From assembly GCF_007750855.1 (NCBI RefSeq), contig NZ_CP036291.1, positions 744,001-808,000 on the forward strand: 64,000 nucleotides of DNA, written 5' to 3'. The DNA comes from Pirellulimonas nuda (GTDB taxonomy: Bacteria; Planctomycetota; Planctomycetia; Pirellulales; Lacipirellulaceae). Below, piece by piece: positions 1 to 9,691 of this stretch; position 1 is the first letter of the stretch; each line of letters starts with the position of its first letter. Below the pieces are notes generated by a model that made no database searches, had not been told where the DNA came from, and saw only the letters and a list, made by a program, of their open reading frames with translations. The translations under genes were made by a program, and so were the position numbers.

Positions 1-1045
1 CGGTTACGTCGCGGAACACCAGCACGGCGCCGTCGATGGCCCCATCGCGGGTGCGGATGGGGGCGGCGCTGTCGTCGATCGGACACTCGGAGCCCTGCTT
101 GGAGATCAGCAGCGTGTGGTTCGCCAGCCCCATGATGACCCCCTCGCGCAGGGCGGGCAGCCCGGGGTTCTCCACCGTTTCGCGGGTGTCTTCGTTGATG
201 ATCTTGAAGATGGACTCCAGCGGCTGCCCGCGCGCCTCTTCGTTGGTCCAGCCGGTGAGGCCTTCTGAGATCGCGTTTTGAAACGTGACGTTCCCGTCTC
301 TATCGGTAGAGATCACGCCGTCGCCGATGCTCGCCAGCGTCACTCTTAGGCGTTCGCGCTCGGCGAAGATCGCCGTGGCGGCGTTCTCTGCCCGTCGGCG
401 GTTGTGCTGCAGCAGGTAGACGATCCCTCCCACCAGCGCAAGGCCGGCCAGCGTCGTGACCGCCGTCGTCAGCAGGCTGCTGTTGTAGGTCTGGCTCAGC
501 CGTTGCTTGCGGTCTTCCATGAGATCGATCTCGACCTGGCGCATCTGGGCGAGCCGGTCGCGGACCCTGTCCATCAGCCTGGCGCCGATATCGGTGGCGA
601 CCGCTGCTTTGGCCGCTTCGATCCCCCCCTCCTCACGGTAGACATCAATCGGCTCCTTGAGTTCGGCCAGCCGCTGGTCGATCTGGGGCCGAAGGCCGTC
701 TAGGAGTTCTTGCTGGGTCGGGTTGTCGGCCGTCAGCCGGGTCAGGTCCGCTACCGTGGCGTCGATCGCGCCGAGAGATTGGCTGTAGGGTTCGAGGTGG
801 CTCTCGTCGCCGGTGATCAGGAACCCGCGCTGGGCTGTCTCTGCGTCGACCAGGGTGGTCGACACCCGATCAATCTGGGCCAACACCTCGTAGGTGTGCA
901 CCACTGATTCTCGATTGGCTCGTAGCCGCATGGCGCCCTGGAGCGTGAGCAACCCCGAGACAAGCAGCAGCACGACCACGATCGAGACCGCCAGCGGCTC
1001 GGCGAGGAAGTGCTTCTGGACAGGGGGGGGAGATGCAGGCGCCAA
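1..1045 (-). CDS. CHASE3-PAS membrane sensor protein, C-terminus beyond window
   Basis: The reverse strand reads open from about 1045 to the left edge. A hydrophobic N-terminal helix (LAVSIVVVLLLVSGLL) is followed by an extracytoplasmic CHASE3-like region carrying DAETAQRGFLITGDESHLEP, then a second membrane helix and a PAS domain (NVTFQNAISEGLTGW, with IDGAVLVFRDVT at the edge). This is the usual front half of a sensor histidine kinase or diguanylate cyclase, and the output domain lies outside the window. No in-frame ATG fits before the first helix. I use a TTG at 1045 with GGAG about ten bases upstream. The start is uncertain, the fold assignment fairly secure. Confidence 0.75.
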   Translation of the reverse strand, partial: MAPASPPPVQKHFLAEPLAVSIVVVLLLVSGLLTLQGAMRLRANRESVVHTYEVLAQIDRVSTTLVDAETAQRGFLITGDESHLEPYSQSLGAIDATVADLTRLTADNPTQQELLDGLRPQIDQRLAELKEPIDVYREEGGIEAAKAAVATDIGARLMDRVRDRLAQMRQVEIDLMEDRKQRLSQTYNSSLLTTAVTTLAGLALVGGIVYLLQHNRRRAENAATAIFAERERLRVTLASIGDGVISTDRDGNVTFQNAISEGLTGWTNEEARGQPLESIFKIINEDTRETVENPGLPALREGVIMGLANHTLLISKQGSECPIDDSAAPIRTRDGAIDGAVLVFRDVT

Positions 1046-1125
1046 GATTTCCAGACTCCGGTGGGCTTGAGGGAGTCTAACAGTATAGCGACGCGATCCC
1101 AATCGGGCGTTGACGCGGCGCCGAG

Positions 1126-2169
1126 CTACGCGCGCAGTCCCAGCAGCGGGAAGCACAAGATCGGGATCGCCATACTCGCCACGCCGACGACCCACCGCGT
1201 GTCGTCGAGCTCCATGGAGTCGTCGGAGGTGGGGGGGTGATGGATCCCCATCAAGATCACCAGCACCAGCATCACGGTCCAGATAGCGGCTTGTTCGAGG
1301 TGGATCACGACGTACGCGATCGCCACCATCGTGAACGCCTGCGAGATCTTGTAGCTCTGCCGGCCGAACAAGCCGTGGATGGTGTGCCCGCCGTCGAGCT
1401 GGCTCACCGGCAGCATGTTCAGCCCGGTGATCAGCATGCCGACCCAACCCGCCATGAACAGGGCGTTCACCTGAGAGATGCCGATCCAGTAAACCCTTTC
1501 GGGGAGCTCCGGGTGGAGGTACTGGATCATCCAGCGGACGATCACCGGGTTGTACAGCTCTACCTCGCCCGGCAGGGGGCTGGAATTGAGGTTGAGCTGC
1601 TGGACCCCCATCCACAGCACCGGCACCGCGATCACCAGCCCGGCCAGCGGGCCGGCCAGGCCGATGTCGAAGATCTGCAGCCGGTTGGCCCGCCGCCCGT
1701 CCATGCTGATCACCGCGCCCATGGTGCCGATGGCGTTGATGGGGACCGGGATGAACAGCGGGTAACTGGCCGGGATGCGGTGGTGGAGGGTCATGACAAA
1801 GTGACCCATCTCGTGGGCCATCAGGATGCCCAGCAGGGCGCCCATGTAGGTGAGCCCCACCTGCCAGTTGGCCGCCATCACTCGGAGCATCGCGGCCGGG
1901 TGCTCTAGGCTCAAGAAGTCCTGCGGGCGCCAACCGGTGCTGCCGACCCAGAAGGTAGAGACGCACGTCGCCAGGAACAGCAGCAGCGGCAGCCGCACCG
2001 AGCGTTGCGGGGCGAAGCGGCCCTGCCGCTTGCGGTCTGCGTCGTTGCCCTGCGTCAGGCCGGTCGGCGGCGGCGGCGAGGGGCGGCTAACGTCTTGGGA
2101 TAGGTCGATCCGCTGGCCGGGCTGGTCGGGATCGGATTGGCTTGAAGGCTCGGAGGGGGGCTCGGTCAT
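1126..2169 (-). CDS. M50 (site-2 type) membrane zinc metalloprotease
   Basis: This 347-residue polytopic protein has HEMGH at about residues 119-123, the zinc ligands plus catalytic Glu of M50 intramembrane proteases, and a second motif SQLDGGH near residue 257 supplying the third ligand Asp. Spacing and sequence (NAIGTMGAVI after HEMGH, GLNMLPVSQLDGG) resemble the bacterial/plant EGY-like S2P branch. The Pro/Ser/Gln-rich N-terminal 60 residues are probably cytoplasmic and disordered. The start at 2169 was chosen because the 23 residues before it look like untranslated spacer. Likely role: intramembrane cleavage of an unknown substrate. It lies on the same strand as the sensor gene at its 3' side, 80 bases away. 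Confidence 0.85.
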   Translation of the reverse strand: MTEPPSEPSSQSDPDQPGQRIDLSQDVSRPSPPPPTGLTQGNDADRKRQGRFAPQRSVRLPLLLFLATCVSTFWVGSTGWRPQDFLSLEHPAAMLRVMAANWQVGLTYMGALLGILMAHEMGHFVMTLHHRIPASYPLFIPVPINAIGTMGAVISMDGRRANRLQIFDIGLAGPLAGLVIAVPVLWMGVQQLNLNSSPLPGEVELYNPVIVRWMIQYLHPELPERVYWIGISQVNALFMAGWVGMLITGLNMLPVSQLDGGHTIHGLFGRQSYKISQAFTMVAIAYVVIHLEQAAIWTVMLVLVILMGIHHPPTSDDSMELDDTRWVVGVASMAIPILCFPLLGLRA

Positions 2170-2269
2170 TCCATCGATCCTAGCGGAAATCGACCCCGGA
2201 ATTAACCAAGGCCGGGGGGCCCCGCCAGCCAGCCGCAAAGTCGGTGGCAGCGGGGGGCGGGGGGGGCCT

Positions 2270-3820
2270 CTAGTAGACCTCGATGCTCTTGACGGCGGGG
2301 CCGCTCACGTTTCGGGCGGCCGCGAGACAACGCTGCGCCGCGGCCAGCAGTTCCGCGGCGTCAAAGCCCGCCGGCGGCACCGCGACCGTGGCGACCCCGA
2401 AGTTCAGCACCCCTGCGCTGCGGTCCTCGGCGTGGATCAGCTTCTTCGCCGCACGGACCGCCTCCTGCCGGTCGATCCCCTTCGCGATCACCGAGACCCC
2501 TAACTCGCCGGTGGGCGCGACGCGCGGCCGGTCCGAGTCGGTCGCCAGCTCCTCGCCCAGCACCTGGCGGACCCTTTCGATCACGGCCCCCAGCCGGAGA
2601 GGGTCGTCGCCCGGGTCGACGGCCCCCAACAGCAGGCTCAACGAACAACGCCGCTGTCGGCACTCGGCCGCGGCTTGGCGTGTGTGGGTCTCCAGCGCCG
2701 CGTCGCCGCGGGCCAGGTGGGGCGACATCGTCTCGGGCCCCTCGGCGCGTCGTGTGTCGGGCCGCGGCTTGCGGTCGGAGTACTGCTTCTCATCGGCGAC
2801 CAGCGACACCAGCTCGAACGTGGTCGCCAGCATGGTTTCCATCTGGGCCAGCTCTCCCCGCTCGGGCGGGGCGAGCCCCGCGGCTGCCTGCTCGGTGAGC
2901 TCCGCCAGCCGGGCGTAGCCCTCCGCAAGCGTCTTGGCGAAGCCGAGCTCTCCCGGCTTGGGGAGACGCAGCGCGTCGCAGAGCCCGACCAGCTTCGGCT
3001 CGATCTCTGCCAGCAGCGCGTGGAGCGCATCGGCGTCGAGGCCGGCCGTGTCGGCCGACGCCTCGGTCAGCTCCGGCAGCGCGGTGAGCCGGTGGTCGGC
3101 GAGCACGCGGGCCGCCATCTCGGCGAGGTGGACGACCGCCGCGAGGGGGGATTCGGTCTTTTGCTGTGGGAAGGCGCCCGCGATGCGCCACGCTTCTGCG
3201 ATCGCGTCCGGGAGCCGGTCCGGGATCCCCCATCCCCTGAGCATGGCGCCGGTAAGCGTCCCGCGGTCGAACCCCAGGGCGCGCCGCTCGAGCGACATCG
3301 GGTCGAGGGCGTTCTGGTCTGCCTGGTCGAGCAGCGTGGCGAAGGGGGCGCCCAGTTGCTGCAGCATTGCTAGCAGCCCGAGGTCGGCCAGCAGCGCGGC
3401 GGTGAACGCCTCGTCGCCGTCGCAGCCGGAAACGAAGCGGGCAAGCTCACGCGCGGCGACCGCGCGGGCCAGCGTGTGGGTCCAGTACTTGGACAAGCGT
3501 TCTGCGGGCAGGCCCTCGTGCAGCGCTTCGGGGATAGAGAACCCAAGCACCAGCAGCCGCAGCGACCGGTCTCCCAGCAGCGAGATCGCTTGGCCGAGGT
3601 CCGACACGCCCCCGGCGACCCCGAACACCGGGCTATTGGCGACCCGCAGCAGCTTGCCCACCAGCGCCGGGTCGCGCTCCAGCGATTCGCGCAGCGCCCG
3701 GCCATCGACCGAAGGCTGCCGCGACAGCTCCAGCGTCTCCATGGCCACCGTCGGCAGGCAGTAGAGCCGCTGGGCGCGCTCGAGTAGCGGGGCGAATGCA
3801 GCGGGGAGGGTCGCGGGCAT
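2270..3820 (-). CDS. HDOD domain protein with degenerate GGDEF-like C-terminus
   Basis: A 516-residue soluble protein. Residues about 15-215 form an HDOD domain (PTVAMETLELSR, LLRVANSPVFG, ISLLGDRSLRLLVLGFSI), a catalytically dead HD-like fold used in signalling. The last ~150 residues have the rhythm of a diguanylate-cyclase domain (LLLGAVDPGDDPLRLG, GELGVSVIAKG, AAQRCLAAARN) but the GG(D/E)EF signature is replaced, so cyclic-di-GMP synthesis is unlikely. The start at 3820 gives a protein beginning just before the HDOD domain. A longer frame would run into the promoter region of the divergent gene. Signalling output is unknown. Confidence 0.8.
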   Translation of the reverse strand: MPATLPAAFAPLLERAQRLYCLPTVAMETLELSRQPSVDGRALRESLERDPALVGKLLRVANSPVFGVAGGVSDLGQAISLLGDRSLRLLVLGFSIPEALHEGLPAERLSKYWTHTLARAVAARELARFVSGCDGDEAFTAALLADLGLLAMLQQLGAPFATLLDQADQNALDPMSLERRALGFDRGTLTGAMLRGWGIPDRLPDAIAEAWRIAGAFPQQKTESPLAAVVHLAEMAARVLADHRLTALPELTEASADTAGLDADALHALLAEIEPKLVGLCDALRLPKPGELGFAKTLAEGYARLAELTEQAAAGLAPPERGELAQMETMLATTFELVSLVADEKQYSDRKPRPDTRRAEGPETMSPHLARGDAALETHTRQAAAECRQRRCSLSLLLGAVDPGDDPLRLGAVIERVRQVLGEELATDSDRPRVAPTGELGVSVIAKGIDRQEAVRAAKKLIHAEDRSAGVLNFGVATVAVPPAGFDAAELLAAAQRCLAAARNVSGPAVKSIEVY

Positions 3821-4044
3821 AGAGGCAGCGTCGGAGGCGGCAGTATCGGGGCGGGGCAGGCGTGGTCCGCGGCGGGCACTGTAGCCTAGCTTGCTGCTAG
3901 CACGGCTGAAGGCCCGTCGGCCCGCGGACTCCAGCATCCGTCTAGGGAAACCGCGTGGCCCCGGGCTACAATCCCCCGACGGGGCCGAGGCGGCGCAACC
4001 CGCAGAACCGCGCCCCCCGATCGATGCTGGCAGGGAGGCCAATC

Positions 4045-7035
4045 ATGCGCTTATCGTTCTTGACTTATCACACAACGCTGCTGGCGGCATGCCTGCTCGC
4101 CAGCGCTTGCCCAGCCGGCGGAGGGGAGTCGCACGCGGACGCCATGGTCCGCGACGCCACGCTCCGGCAGATCCTGTTTGTTGATCGCCAGCACGGCTGG
4201 GCGGTAGGCGACCGCGGCGCGATTTACCGCACCAGCGACGGCGGCGTCCGTTGGCAGCGGCAGGCCTCTGGGGTTACCGCGCCGCTGTACGGGATCGCTA
4301 TCTACGGCGGTCGACGCGGCTGGGCGGTGGGGGGAGAGACCACCCCCTACACGCATTCCACCAAGGCGGTGGTGCTGGCCACCGAGGATGGCGGCTGGAC
4401 GTGGCAGCGGTTGGACGCCCCCATGCTACCGGCCTTGGCCGGCGTGCAGTGCGGCTCGGAGCCCGGCGTCGGGCTGGCGTTCGGCCTCAGCACGGCGCTT
4501 CGGCCCAGCGGGTTCGCGATCACCACCGACGGCGGCCGCCACTGGTCGCTCCCACCCGCATCGCAGCCTAGCAGTTGGACCGCCGCCGCGGTCCGCGCCA
4601 CGGGGTCGACCGGACCCCTGACAGGAATGATGGCGGGGCCCGGGGGCCGCTTGGCGCGGATCGGGACGCCCGTTGAAGACATCGACGAGATCCAGCAAGA
4701 ACCCCGCACGCCCCGCGGGCTTGCCTACGGCGACCACGGGAAGGTGTGGCTGGTGGGCGACGGCGGCCTGTTGTTGTGCTCAACAGACATGGGCGCCCAC
4801 TGGCAGCAGCCCGCCAGCCCCCCGCCGGAGGTGACGCGCGACTTCGATTGGCGGGCGGTCGCCACCGCTGGCAGCGAGGTGCGCATCGTCGGCGCCCCCG
4901 GCTGCGTGGTGCTGGCCTCGAGCGACTCCGGCGCCACCTGGCGCCTAGAGCCGACCGGCGTCTCGACGCCGCTGGAGACGGTGGCCATGGTCGGCGACAA
5001 ACACGCGTGGGCCGCGGGCGCCATGGGGGTGGTGATCGCCACCACCGATGGCGGCCGTAGCTGGACCCCGCAACGCGCCGGCGGCGGACGCTGCGGCGTG
5101 TGGGTCGCCGCGACCCGCGCCTCGGAGGTCCCCCTGCCGTTGATCGCCGACGCCGCCGCGGGCGAGGGTTGGCTCACGGCCGTCGACGTGGTGAGCCGCA
5201 CGGTCCGGCCCGGCGATGAGCTCCGCGTTTCTCAGGCGGTGGTACAGGTAGGAGGGTCCCTGTCGCAAGTCGAGGCGGCCTTTCCCGGGCTGGCGCCAGA
5301 CGCCGGGCCGTCTCCCCAGCAGCTCGACGCCCTCCGCCGCCGGCTGGCGATGCGGATCGTTTCGCTCCGTCCAGAGATCGCCGTGCTGCCGGCGGCCGGC
5401 GGCGACGACCCGGTCGCCCGGGCCTGCGAGGACGCCCTCCGACTAGCGGGCGACCCCCAGTACACCGCGGCGTGGAAGAAGGTCGGGCTCTTGCCGTGGA
5501 AGCCCAAACGCGTCGCCCGCGTGGCGCCGCAGGGTGGAAGCGGCGCGGTCTCGCGCAGCTTGGTGGACTACAACTCGGAGCTCGGCACTTCGCTCAAGCT
5601 GGCCGTCGCCCCGAGCCGCGGCTTGTTGCGCACCACGTACGCGCCGCTGCCAGACACGTACGCGGTGACGCTCGAGGGCGCGGCCGCCCGCGGCGGGCGC
5701 CGGCTGACCGACGGGCTGATGCTGCAACGCGGCAGCGACGCGCGTCGCGCCGCCGCCGAGGCGCCCCCCAACCGCTTGGCGGAGCTGGCCCGGTTTGCGC
5801 AACAATCGCGCGCCGTTGACGGCCTGCTGTCCGGGGAGGCGCCCGCGGACTGGTCGGGCCAGGTGATGCACGTGACCGGCGGGCTGAGCGAAGACTCGGG
5901 CGTTGAGCTCATGCTCTGGTTGGCGGACGCCTACCGCACGCGCGGCCAAGCCGACCGCGCCGCGGACGTGCTCTACCTGCTCGCCCGTCGCTACGGCGAC
6001 CACCCCACCGCCGAGCACGCCACGCTGTGGCTGCTGCGTTACTACGCCAGCAGCGAGACCGCCCGGGCGGGCAAGCCGGACGAGCCCCCGCTGGGCGCCG
6101 CGCCGCTGGCCAACGTTACCGACACCCCCAAGCCCTTCAAGCCGCACAACGCAGAGCCCATCGCCGAGGCCGGCGCGGCCGCGCCGCTGGCCGCCGCCGA
6201 GGCCGGCGCGGCCGCGCCGCTGGCCGCCGCCGAGCGTTGGAAGCGGGCCGACCTGCTGGGGACCTACTTAGAACGCGCGCGGCCGGAGCTGTTCGCGGAG
6301 CCGAAGGTGCGGTTCCCGCTGGCGGCCGCGCGGCGCCGCCTCGACCAGCCGGCCGCCGACGCGGTGGTGCGGACGCTCAGCCGGCAGGCGGTCGACGAGC
6401 CGTGGCGCCGCTGCGCCCACGCCGAGGAGTGGATCGAACACGTCGAGCGCGGCCGGCCCGAGAAGCCCCTGGCCGCGGTCCGACCGCTGGCGAGCCAGCC
6501 GGTGCTCGACGGCAACCTCGACGAGCCGTGTTGGGCCGCCATCACGCCGGTCGAGCTGCAGTCCGCCGAGAGCAGCCGCTCCGCCAAGCTGTGGCTGGGA
6601 TACGACTCCGAGTACTGGTACGTCGCGGCGCAGGCGCCCAAGCTCGCCGGGGTCCCCTACCCGGGGCCCGCCGTCAGCGCCCGGCACCACGACGGCGCCG
6701 ACTCCGGCCGCGACCGGCTGCGGCTCTCGATCGACGCCGACCGCGACTACACCACGGCCTTCGAGCTGACGGTCGACAGCCGGGGCTGGACCGCCGACGC
6801 GTGTTGGCGCGACGCCCACTGGGACCCGAAGTGGTTCGTGGCCGTGGCGGACGCGGCCGACCGGTGGACGTGCGAGGCGGCCATCCCCTGGGAGTCGCTC
6901 ACCGCCCCCAACCCGCGCGACGTGTGGGCCTTCTCGATCGACCGCATCGCCCCCGGGCACAAGACCCAGTCGTGGCCGGCCGGCGGCGCGCCGGCCGGGT
7001 CGCCCGACCGGTTCGGGCTGCTGCTGTTCGAGTAG
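4045..7035 (+). CDS. Secreted Ycf48/BNR-type propeller protein with CBM9-like C-terminal domain
   Basis: The 996-residue protein begins with a signal peptide (MRLSFLTYHTTLLAACLLAS, cleaved or possibly lipidated at the following Ala-Cys). A strong GGGAGG-like site sits just upstream. Six blades follow, each with a G-W-A-V-G type strand and a T-x-D-G-G-x-x-W turn (GWAVGDRGAIYRTSDGGVRW, FAITTDGGRHW, VVIATTDGGRSW), as in Ycf48-type photosystem assembly factors and sialidase repeats. The last ~170 residues (VLDGNLDEPCWAA to SIDRIAP) match the CBM9-like domain that ends many secreted bacterial proteins. Between them lies a long helical region with a 33-bp tandem duplication. The function is unknown, and the protein is probably periplasmic. 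Confidence 0.75.
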   Translation: MRLSFLTYHTTLLAACLLASACPAGGGESHADAMVRDATLRQILFVDRQHGWAVGDRGAIYRTSDGGVRWQRQASGVTAPLYGIAIYGGRRGWAVGGETTPYTHSTKAVVLATEDGGWTWQRLDAPMLPALAGVQCGSEPGVGLAFGLSTALRPSGFAITTDGGRHWSLPPASQPSSWTAAAVRATGSTGPLTGMMAGPGGRLARIGTPVEDIDEIQQEPRTPRGLAYGDHGKVWLVGDGGLLLCSTDMGAHWQQPASPPPEVTRDFDWRAVATAGSEVRIVGAPGCVVLASSDSGATWRLEPTGVSTPLETVAMVGDKHAWAAGAMGVVIATTDGGRSWTPQRAGGGRCGVWVAATRASEVPLPLIADAAAGEGWLTAVDVVSRTVRPGDELRVSQAVVQVGGSLSQVEAAFPGLAPDAGPSPQQLDALRRRLAMRIVSLRPEIAVLPAAGGDDPVARACEDALRLAGDPQYTAAWKKVGLLPWKPKRVARVAPQGGSGAVSRSLVDYNSELGTSLKLAVAPSRGLLRTTYAPLPDTYAVTLEGAAARGGRRLTDGLMLQRGSDARRAAAEAPPNRLAELARFAQQSRAVDGLLSGEAPADWSGQVMHVTGGLSEDSGVELMLWLADAYRTRGQADRAADVLYLLARRYGDHPTAEHATLWLLRYYASSETARAGKPDEPPLGAAPLANVTDTPKPFKPHNAEPIAEAGAAAPLAAAEAGAAAPLAAAERWKRADLLGTYLERARPELFAEPKVRFPLAAARRRLDQPAADAVVRTLSRQAVDEPWRRCAHAEEWIEHVERGRPEKPLAAVRPLASQPVLDGNLDEPCWAAITPVELQSAESSRSAKLWLGYDSEYWYVAAQAPKLAGVPYPGPAVSARHHDGADSGRDRLRLSIDADRDYTTAFELTVDSRGWTADACWRDAHWDPKWFVAVADAADRWTCEAAIPWESLTAPNPRDVWAFSIDRIAPGHKTQSWPAGGAPAGSPDRFGLLLFE
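6168..6233 (+). repeat. In-frame 33-bp tandem duplication inside the propeller gene
   Basis: Two exact adjacent copies of a 33-base unit encode EAGAAAPLAAA twice, in an Ala-rich linker before the C-terminal helical part. It keeps the frame and is probably a recent slippage event. Confidence 0.8.
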
Positions 7036-7059
7036 CGTCAGCGCAGACCACAAGAATCA

Positions 7060-7158
7060 ATCGAGCCGCGCCCGTAAGGAAGCGGAGTGCGTTGCGGCGC
7101 ACTCCGACTACGGAATTGCACCGCAACCAGCTCCGCTTCCTTACGGGCGCGGCTCGAT
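7060..7158. repeat. Inverted repeat, GAGCCGCGCCCGT family
   Basis: Perfect 28-base arms at 7060-7087 and 7131-7158 enclose a 43-base loop. They lie between the convergent propeller and GH13 genes. A second copy with 33-base perfect arms is at 9930-10022. No T-run follows, so this is not a classic terminator. Confidence 0.9.
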
Positions 7159-7174
7159 CCGGGGCGCGTGGCGC

Positions 7175-8977
7175 TCAGGGGTCCTGCGAGAAGATGGCCA
7201 CCGAGTAGGGGGCCAGCTTCAGCGAAGCGCTCAACGCCAAGCCGTCGCAAGGAATCTCTTCTGCCGTCAGGTCGGTCGTCCCGCAGTCATCGAAGTCTTC
7301 GCTGTAGACCGTAGCGTCGCTGTTGAACCGCAGCCGCCACGGGCCGCACCTCGGCAGGCCGATGCGGTAGTCCTCCCACCCGCGGTTGGCGAAGTTGGCG
7401 ATCACCAGCACGTCGTCGCCGGGGCCCCCCTCCATCCAGCGGCGGAAGGCGATCACCTTGTCGGCCTCGTTCACGTGCCGGCACTCGATCCGCTGGCCGC
7501 ACAGCCCGCGGCTCACGCCCCCGCGGTTGAGCCGCAGGCGGATCAGGTCGCGGTACATCCGCACGATCCCCCGGCAGTCTTCTTCCTGCTGCCAGTCGAT
7601 GCCGCGGGTGTCGTCGAACCACTGCCCGCGCAGGAACTCCTGCCCCTGGAAGATCATCGGGATGCCCGGCGCGGTAAACACCATCGCGGCCGCCAGCGTC
7701 GAACGCTTCTGGGCGAACCAGCCGCGCGGGTCGTCGGGGTCGATCTCCGACGGGACGCGCGCCTTGCCGTTGGCCACCTCGTCGTGCGACTCGCTGTAGA
7801 TGACCCGCTGGAACGCGTCCAGGTTGTAGCGGTGGGTCAGCGCTTCGCGGACCGACTCCATCGAGCGGTGGCCGTCTTCCGGCTGGCACACCGCGGCGCG
7901 GATGGGGTGCACGAAGCCGGCGTCCCACTGGCTGTTGAAGCCCGCGCCCCCGTGCCCGGGCTCTTTGGTGATCCAGTCGTTGTTCTGCAGGTCTTCGGCG
8001 ATCGCGATCTTCCGCGGGAACCGCTCGCGCACCTCGCGGTTGATCCACTGCGTCAGCGACCACCCCTCGGCGATCTTCTCGGCGCCGCTGGCGTCTACCG
8101 AGTGGATGTACAGCGTCATGTCGTAACGCAGCCCGTCCATGCGGTACTCGCACAGCCACATCATGGCGTTGTCGTGCAGGTAGGTGCGGACCTCGCCGCG
8201 CCCGTAGTCGGGGCGGGTGTCGCCCCAGGGGGTCTTGCTCCGCCAGTCGTTGTAGAAGTAGATGCCCCCCTTGCCGTTCTCGCCCCACAGGTCGAACTGC
8301 CACAGGTCGAGGTCGCTCGGGCCGAGGTGGTTGTAGACCACGTCCATGATCACCGCGAGGCCGTGCCGGTGCGCCGAACGCACCATCTGCTTCAGCCCCA
8401 CGGGGCCGCCGTAGGCGCTCTCTACCGCGAAGATATGGGCCGGGTTGTAACCCCACGAAACGTCGCCGGCGAACTCCGCCGAGGGCATCAGTTGGATCGC
8501 GTTCACCCCCAGCCGGCGGAGGTAGTCGAACTTCTTCTCCACGTCTTCAAACGTGCCGATCTCGTCGCCGCTGGGCCGGTTGAAGGTGCCGACGTGCATC
8601 TCGTAGATCACCAGCTCGTTGAAGCTGGGCATCACGAAGTTGTCGTCGCCCCAGTCGAAGTGCGGGTCGTGGACCACGCCGTTGCCGACCGAGTTGGTCA
8701 CTTCGCGGGCGTAGGGGTCGATCCGCGAAACCTGTTTGTCGCCGCAGGTCAGCAAGAAGCGGTACTCCTGGCCGATGGCCGCTCCCGGCACGTCGGCGTA
8801 CCACGCGCCGTGCTCCTCGGCCTGCATGGGATGGGCCGTTTCGTCCCAGTCGTTGAAGTCTCCTACCACATGGACGGCCGTGGCGTGGGGCGCCCACACG
8901 CGGAAAGCCACCCCCGCCTCGTGCGGTATGCAACCCATCCCTTCGCGTGCCGGGGCTTCAACAACTTCTGGGGTCAT
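7175..8977 (-). CDS. GH13 family alpha-glucan branching enzyme-like protein
   Basis: The 600-residue protein has an N-terminal CBM48-like sandwich (VAFRVWAPHATAVHVVGDFN) and then a GH13 barrel. All four conserved regions are visible: DVVYNH (I), GLRYDM with the nucleophile Asp (II), IAEDLQ with the acid/base Glu (III) and SESHDEV (IV). FVMPSFNELVIYEMHVGTF is typical of GlgB and malto-oligosyltrehalose-hydrolase relatives. It is shorter than E. coli GlgB (about 730 residues), lacking its extra N-terminal module. The start at 8977 is preferred over an ATG twelve bases earlier because AGGA lies five bases before it. It probably remodels glycogen or maltodextrin. Exact specificity (branching versus hydrolysis) cannot be read from sequence. 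Confidence 0.8.
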   Translation of the reverse strand: MTPEVVEAPAREGMGCIPHEAGVAFRVWAPHATAVHVVGDFNDWDETAHPMQAEEHGAWYADVPGAAIGQEYRFLLTCGDKQVSRIDPYAREVTNSVGNGVVHDPHFDWGDDNFVMPSFNELVIYEMHVGTFNRPSGDEIGTFEDVEKKFDYLRRLGVNAIQLMPSAEFAGDVSWGYNPAHIFAVESAYGGPVGLKQMVRSAHRHGLAVIMDVVYNHLGPSDLDLWQFDLWGENGKGGIYFYNDWRSKTPWGDTRPDYGRGEVRTYLHDNAMMWLCEYRMDGLRYDMTLYIHSVDASGAEKIAEGWSLTQWINREVRERFPRKIAIAEDLQNNDWITKEPGHGGAGFNSQWDAGFVHPIRAAVCQPEDGHRSMESVREALTHRYNLDAFQRVIYSESHDEVANGKARVPSEIDPDDPRGWFAQKRSTLAAAMVFTAPGIPMIFQGQEFLRGQWFDDTRGIDWQQEEDCRGIVRMYRDLIRLRLNRGGVSRGLCGQRIECRHVNEADKVIAFRRWMEGGPGDDVLVIANFANRGWEDYRIGLPRCGPWRLRFNSDATVYSEDFDDCGTTDLTAEEIPCDGLALSASLKLAPYSVAIFSQDP

Positions 8978-9054
8978 GGACGTCCTCATTGAGTAGGGCC
9001 ACGCGGACGCTCATTAAAGCCTACCGGCGCGGCGGATAAAAGCTGCTGAGCGTT

Positions 9055-9098
9055 AAAAAAAGCCCCGGGGGCTGCTGGTTTCCCAGAGCCCCCGGGGC
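9055..9098 (-). terminator. Rho-independent terminator of the PRC-barrel gene
   Basis: A 12-bp GC stem (arms 9062-9073 and 9087-9098) with an 13-base loop is followed on the minus strand by seven T residues (9055-9061). It lies 84 bases past the stop codon of the PRC-barrel gene. Confidence 0.85.
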
Positions 9099-9181
9099 CG
9101 AGTTCGGCGTCAAAGAGTCAGCATTCTCTTCAAATTAATAGTGAGTGTGTTCTGACCTTGTCCGCCTGACTTGTCGCACGC

Positions 9182-9691
9182 CTACTCGCGGTCGCGGTTG
9201 CGGTTCCGCACCGGGCGATTGGCGTCTACGCCGTACAGGGCGTCGTTGGTCGTACGCCACTGCGGGCTGGCCATGTCGGGCCAGTTGTCTTGGTCGAAGC
9301 CCTCGGCGTTCTCGAACTGCTCCTTCACGACGTTCAGCACCAGCACGTGCTCGCCGTCAACCGTCTGGTGACGGATGGCCGACCAGGGGACCGCGAACAG
9401 CTTGTCGCCTAGGCCCAGGAAGCCCCCCATCGACACCGCCGCGTACTGCACGCGGCCGTTATCGGCGTTGAGCACGATGTCTTCGATCGAGCCCAGGTCT
9501 TCGTCTGCGTTGTTCTTGACGTTGGCGCCCATCAGCTCGCTAATGCGTACGGTCTGGCCGCGTTGGGCCGTCCGTCCGTCGCGGTTGTTGCCAACCTGCA
9601 CGCGTGTGCCGGGGGCGTCGACCGTCACCTGGGCCATCGCCATCGCCGGCGTCAACACGAGCGCCAGTGCTGCAATCAGATTGCGTGTCAT
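9182..9691 (-). CDS. Secreted PRC-barrel domain protein
   Basis: A 169-residue protein with a clear signal peptide (MTRNLIAALALVLTPAMAMA) and a PRC-barrel: ISELMGANVKNNADEDLGSI, DIVLNADNGRVQYAAVSMGG, FAVPWSAI. PRC-barrel proteins of this type are small exported or periplasmic proteins of unclear function, often seen next to stress genes. GGAG lies nine bases before the ATG. The gene is monocistronic: a strong terminator follows at 9055-9098 and a 422-base spacer precedes it. Confidence 0.85.
   Translation of the reverse strand: MTRNLIAALALVLTPAMAMAQVTVDAPGTRVQVGNNRDGRTAQRGQTVRISELMGANVKNNADEDLGSIEDIVLNADNGRVQYAAVSMGGFLGLGDKLFAVPWSAIRHQTVDGEHVLVLNVVKEQFENAEGFDQDNWPDMASPQWRTTNDALYGVDANRPVRNRNRDRE

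Noticed and set aside
7475..8992. A 505-codon plus-strand open frame over the GH13 gene
   Set aside because: Antisense shadow; the reverse strand has all four GH13 motifs.
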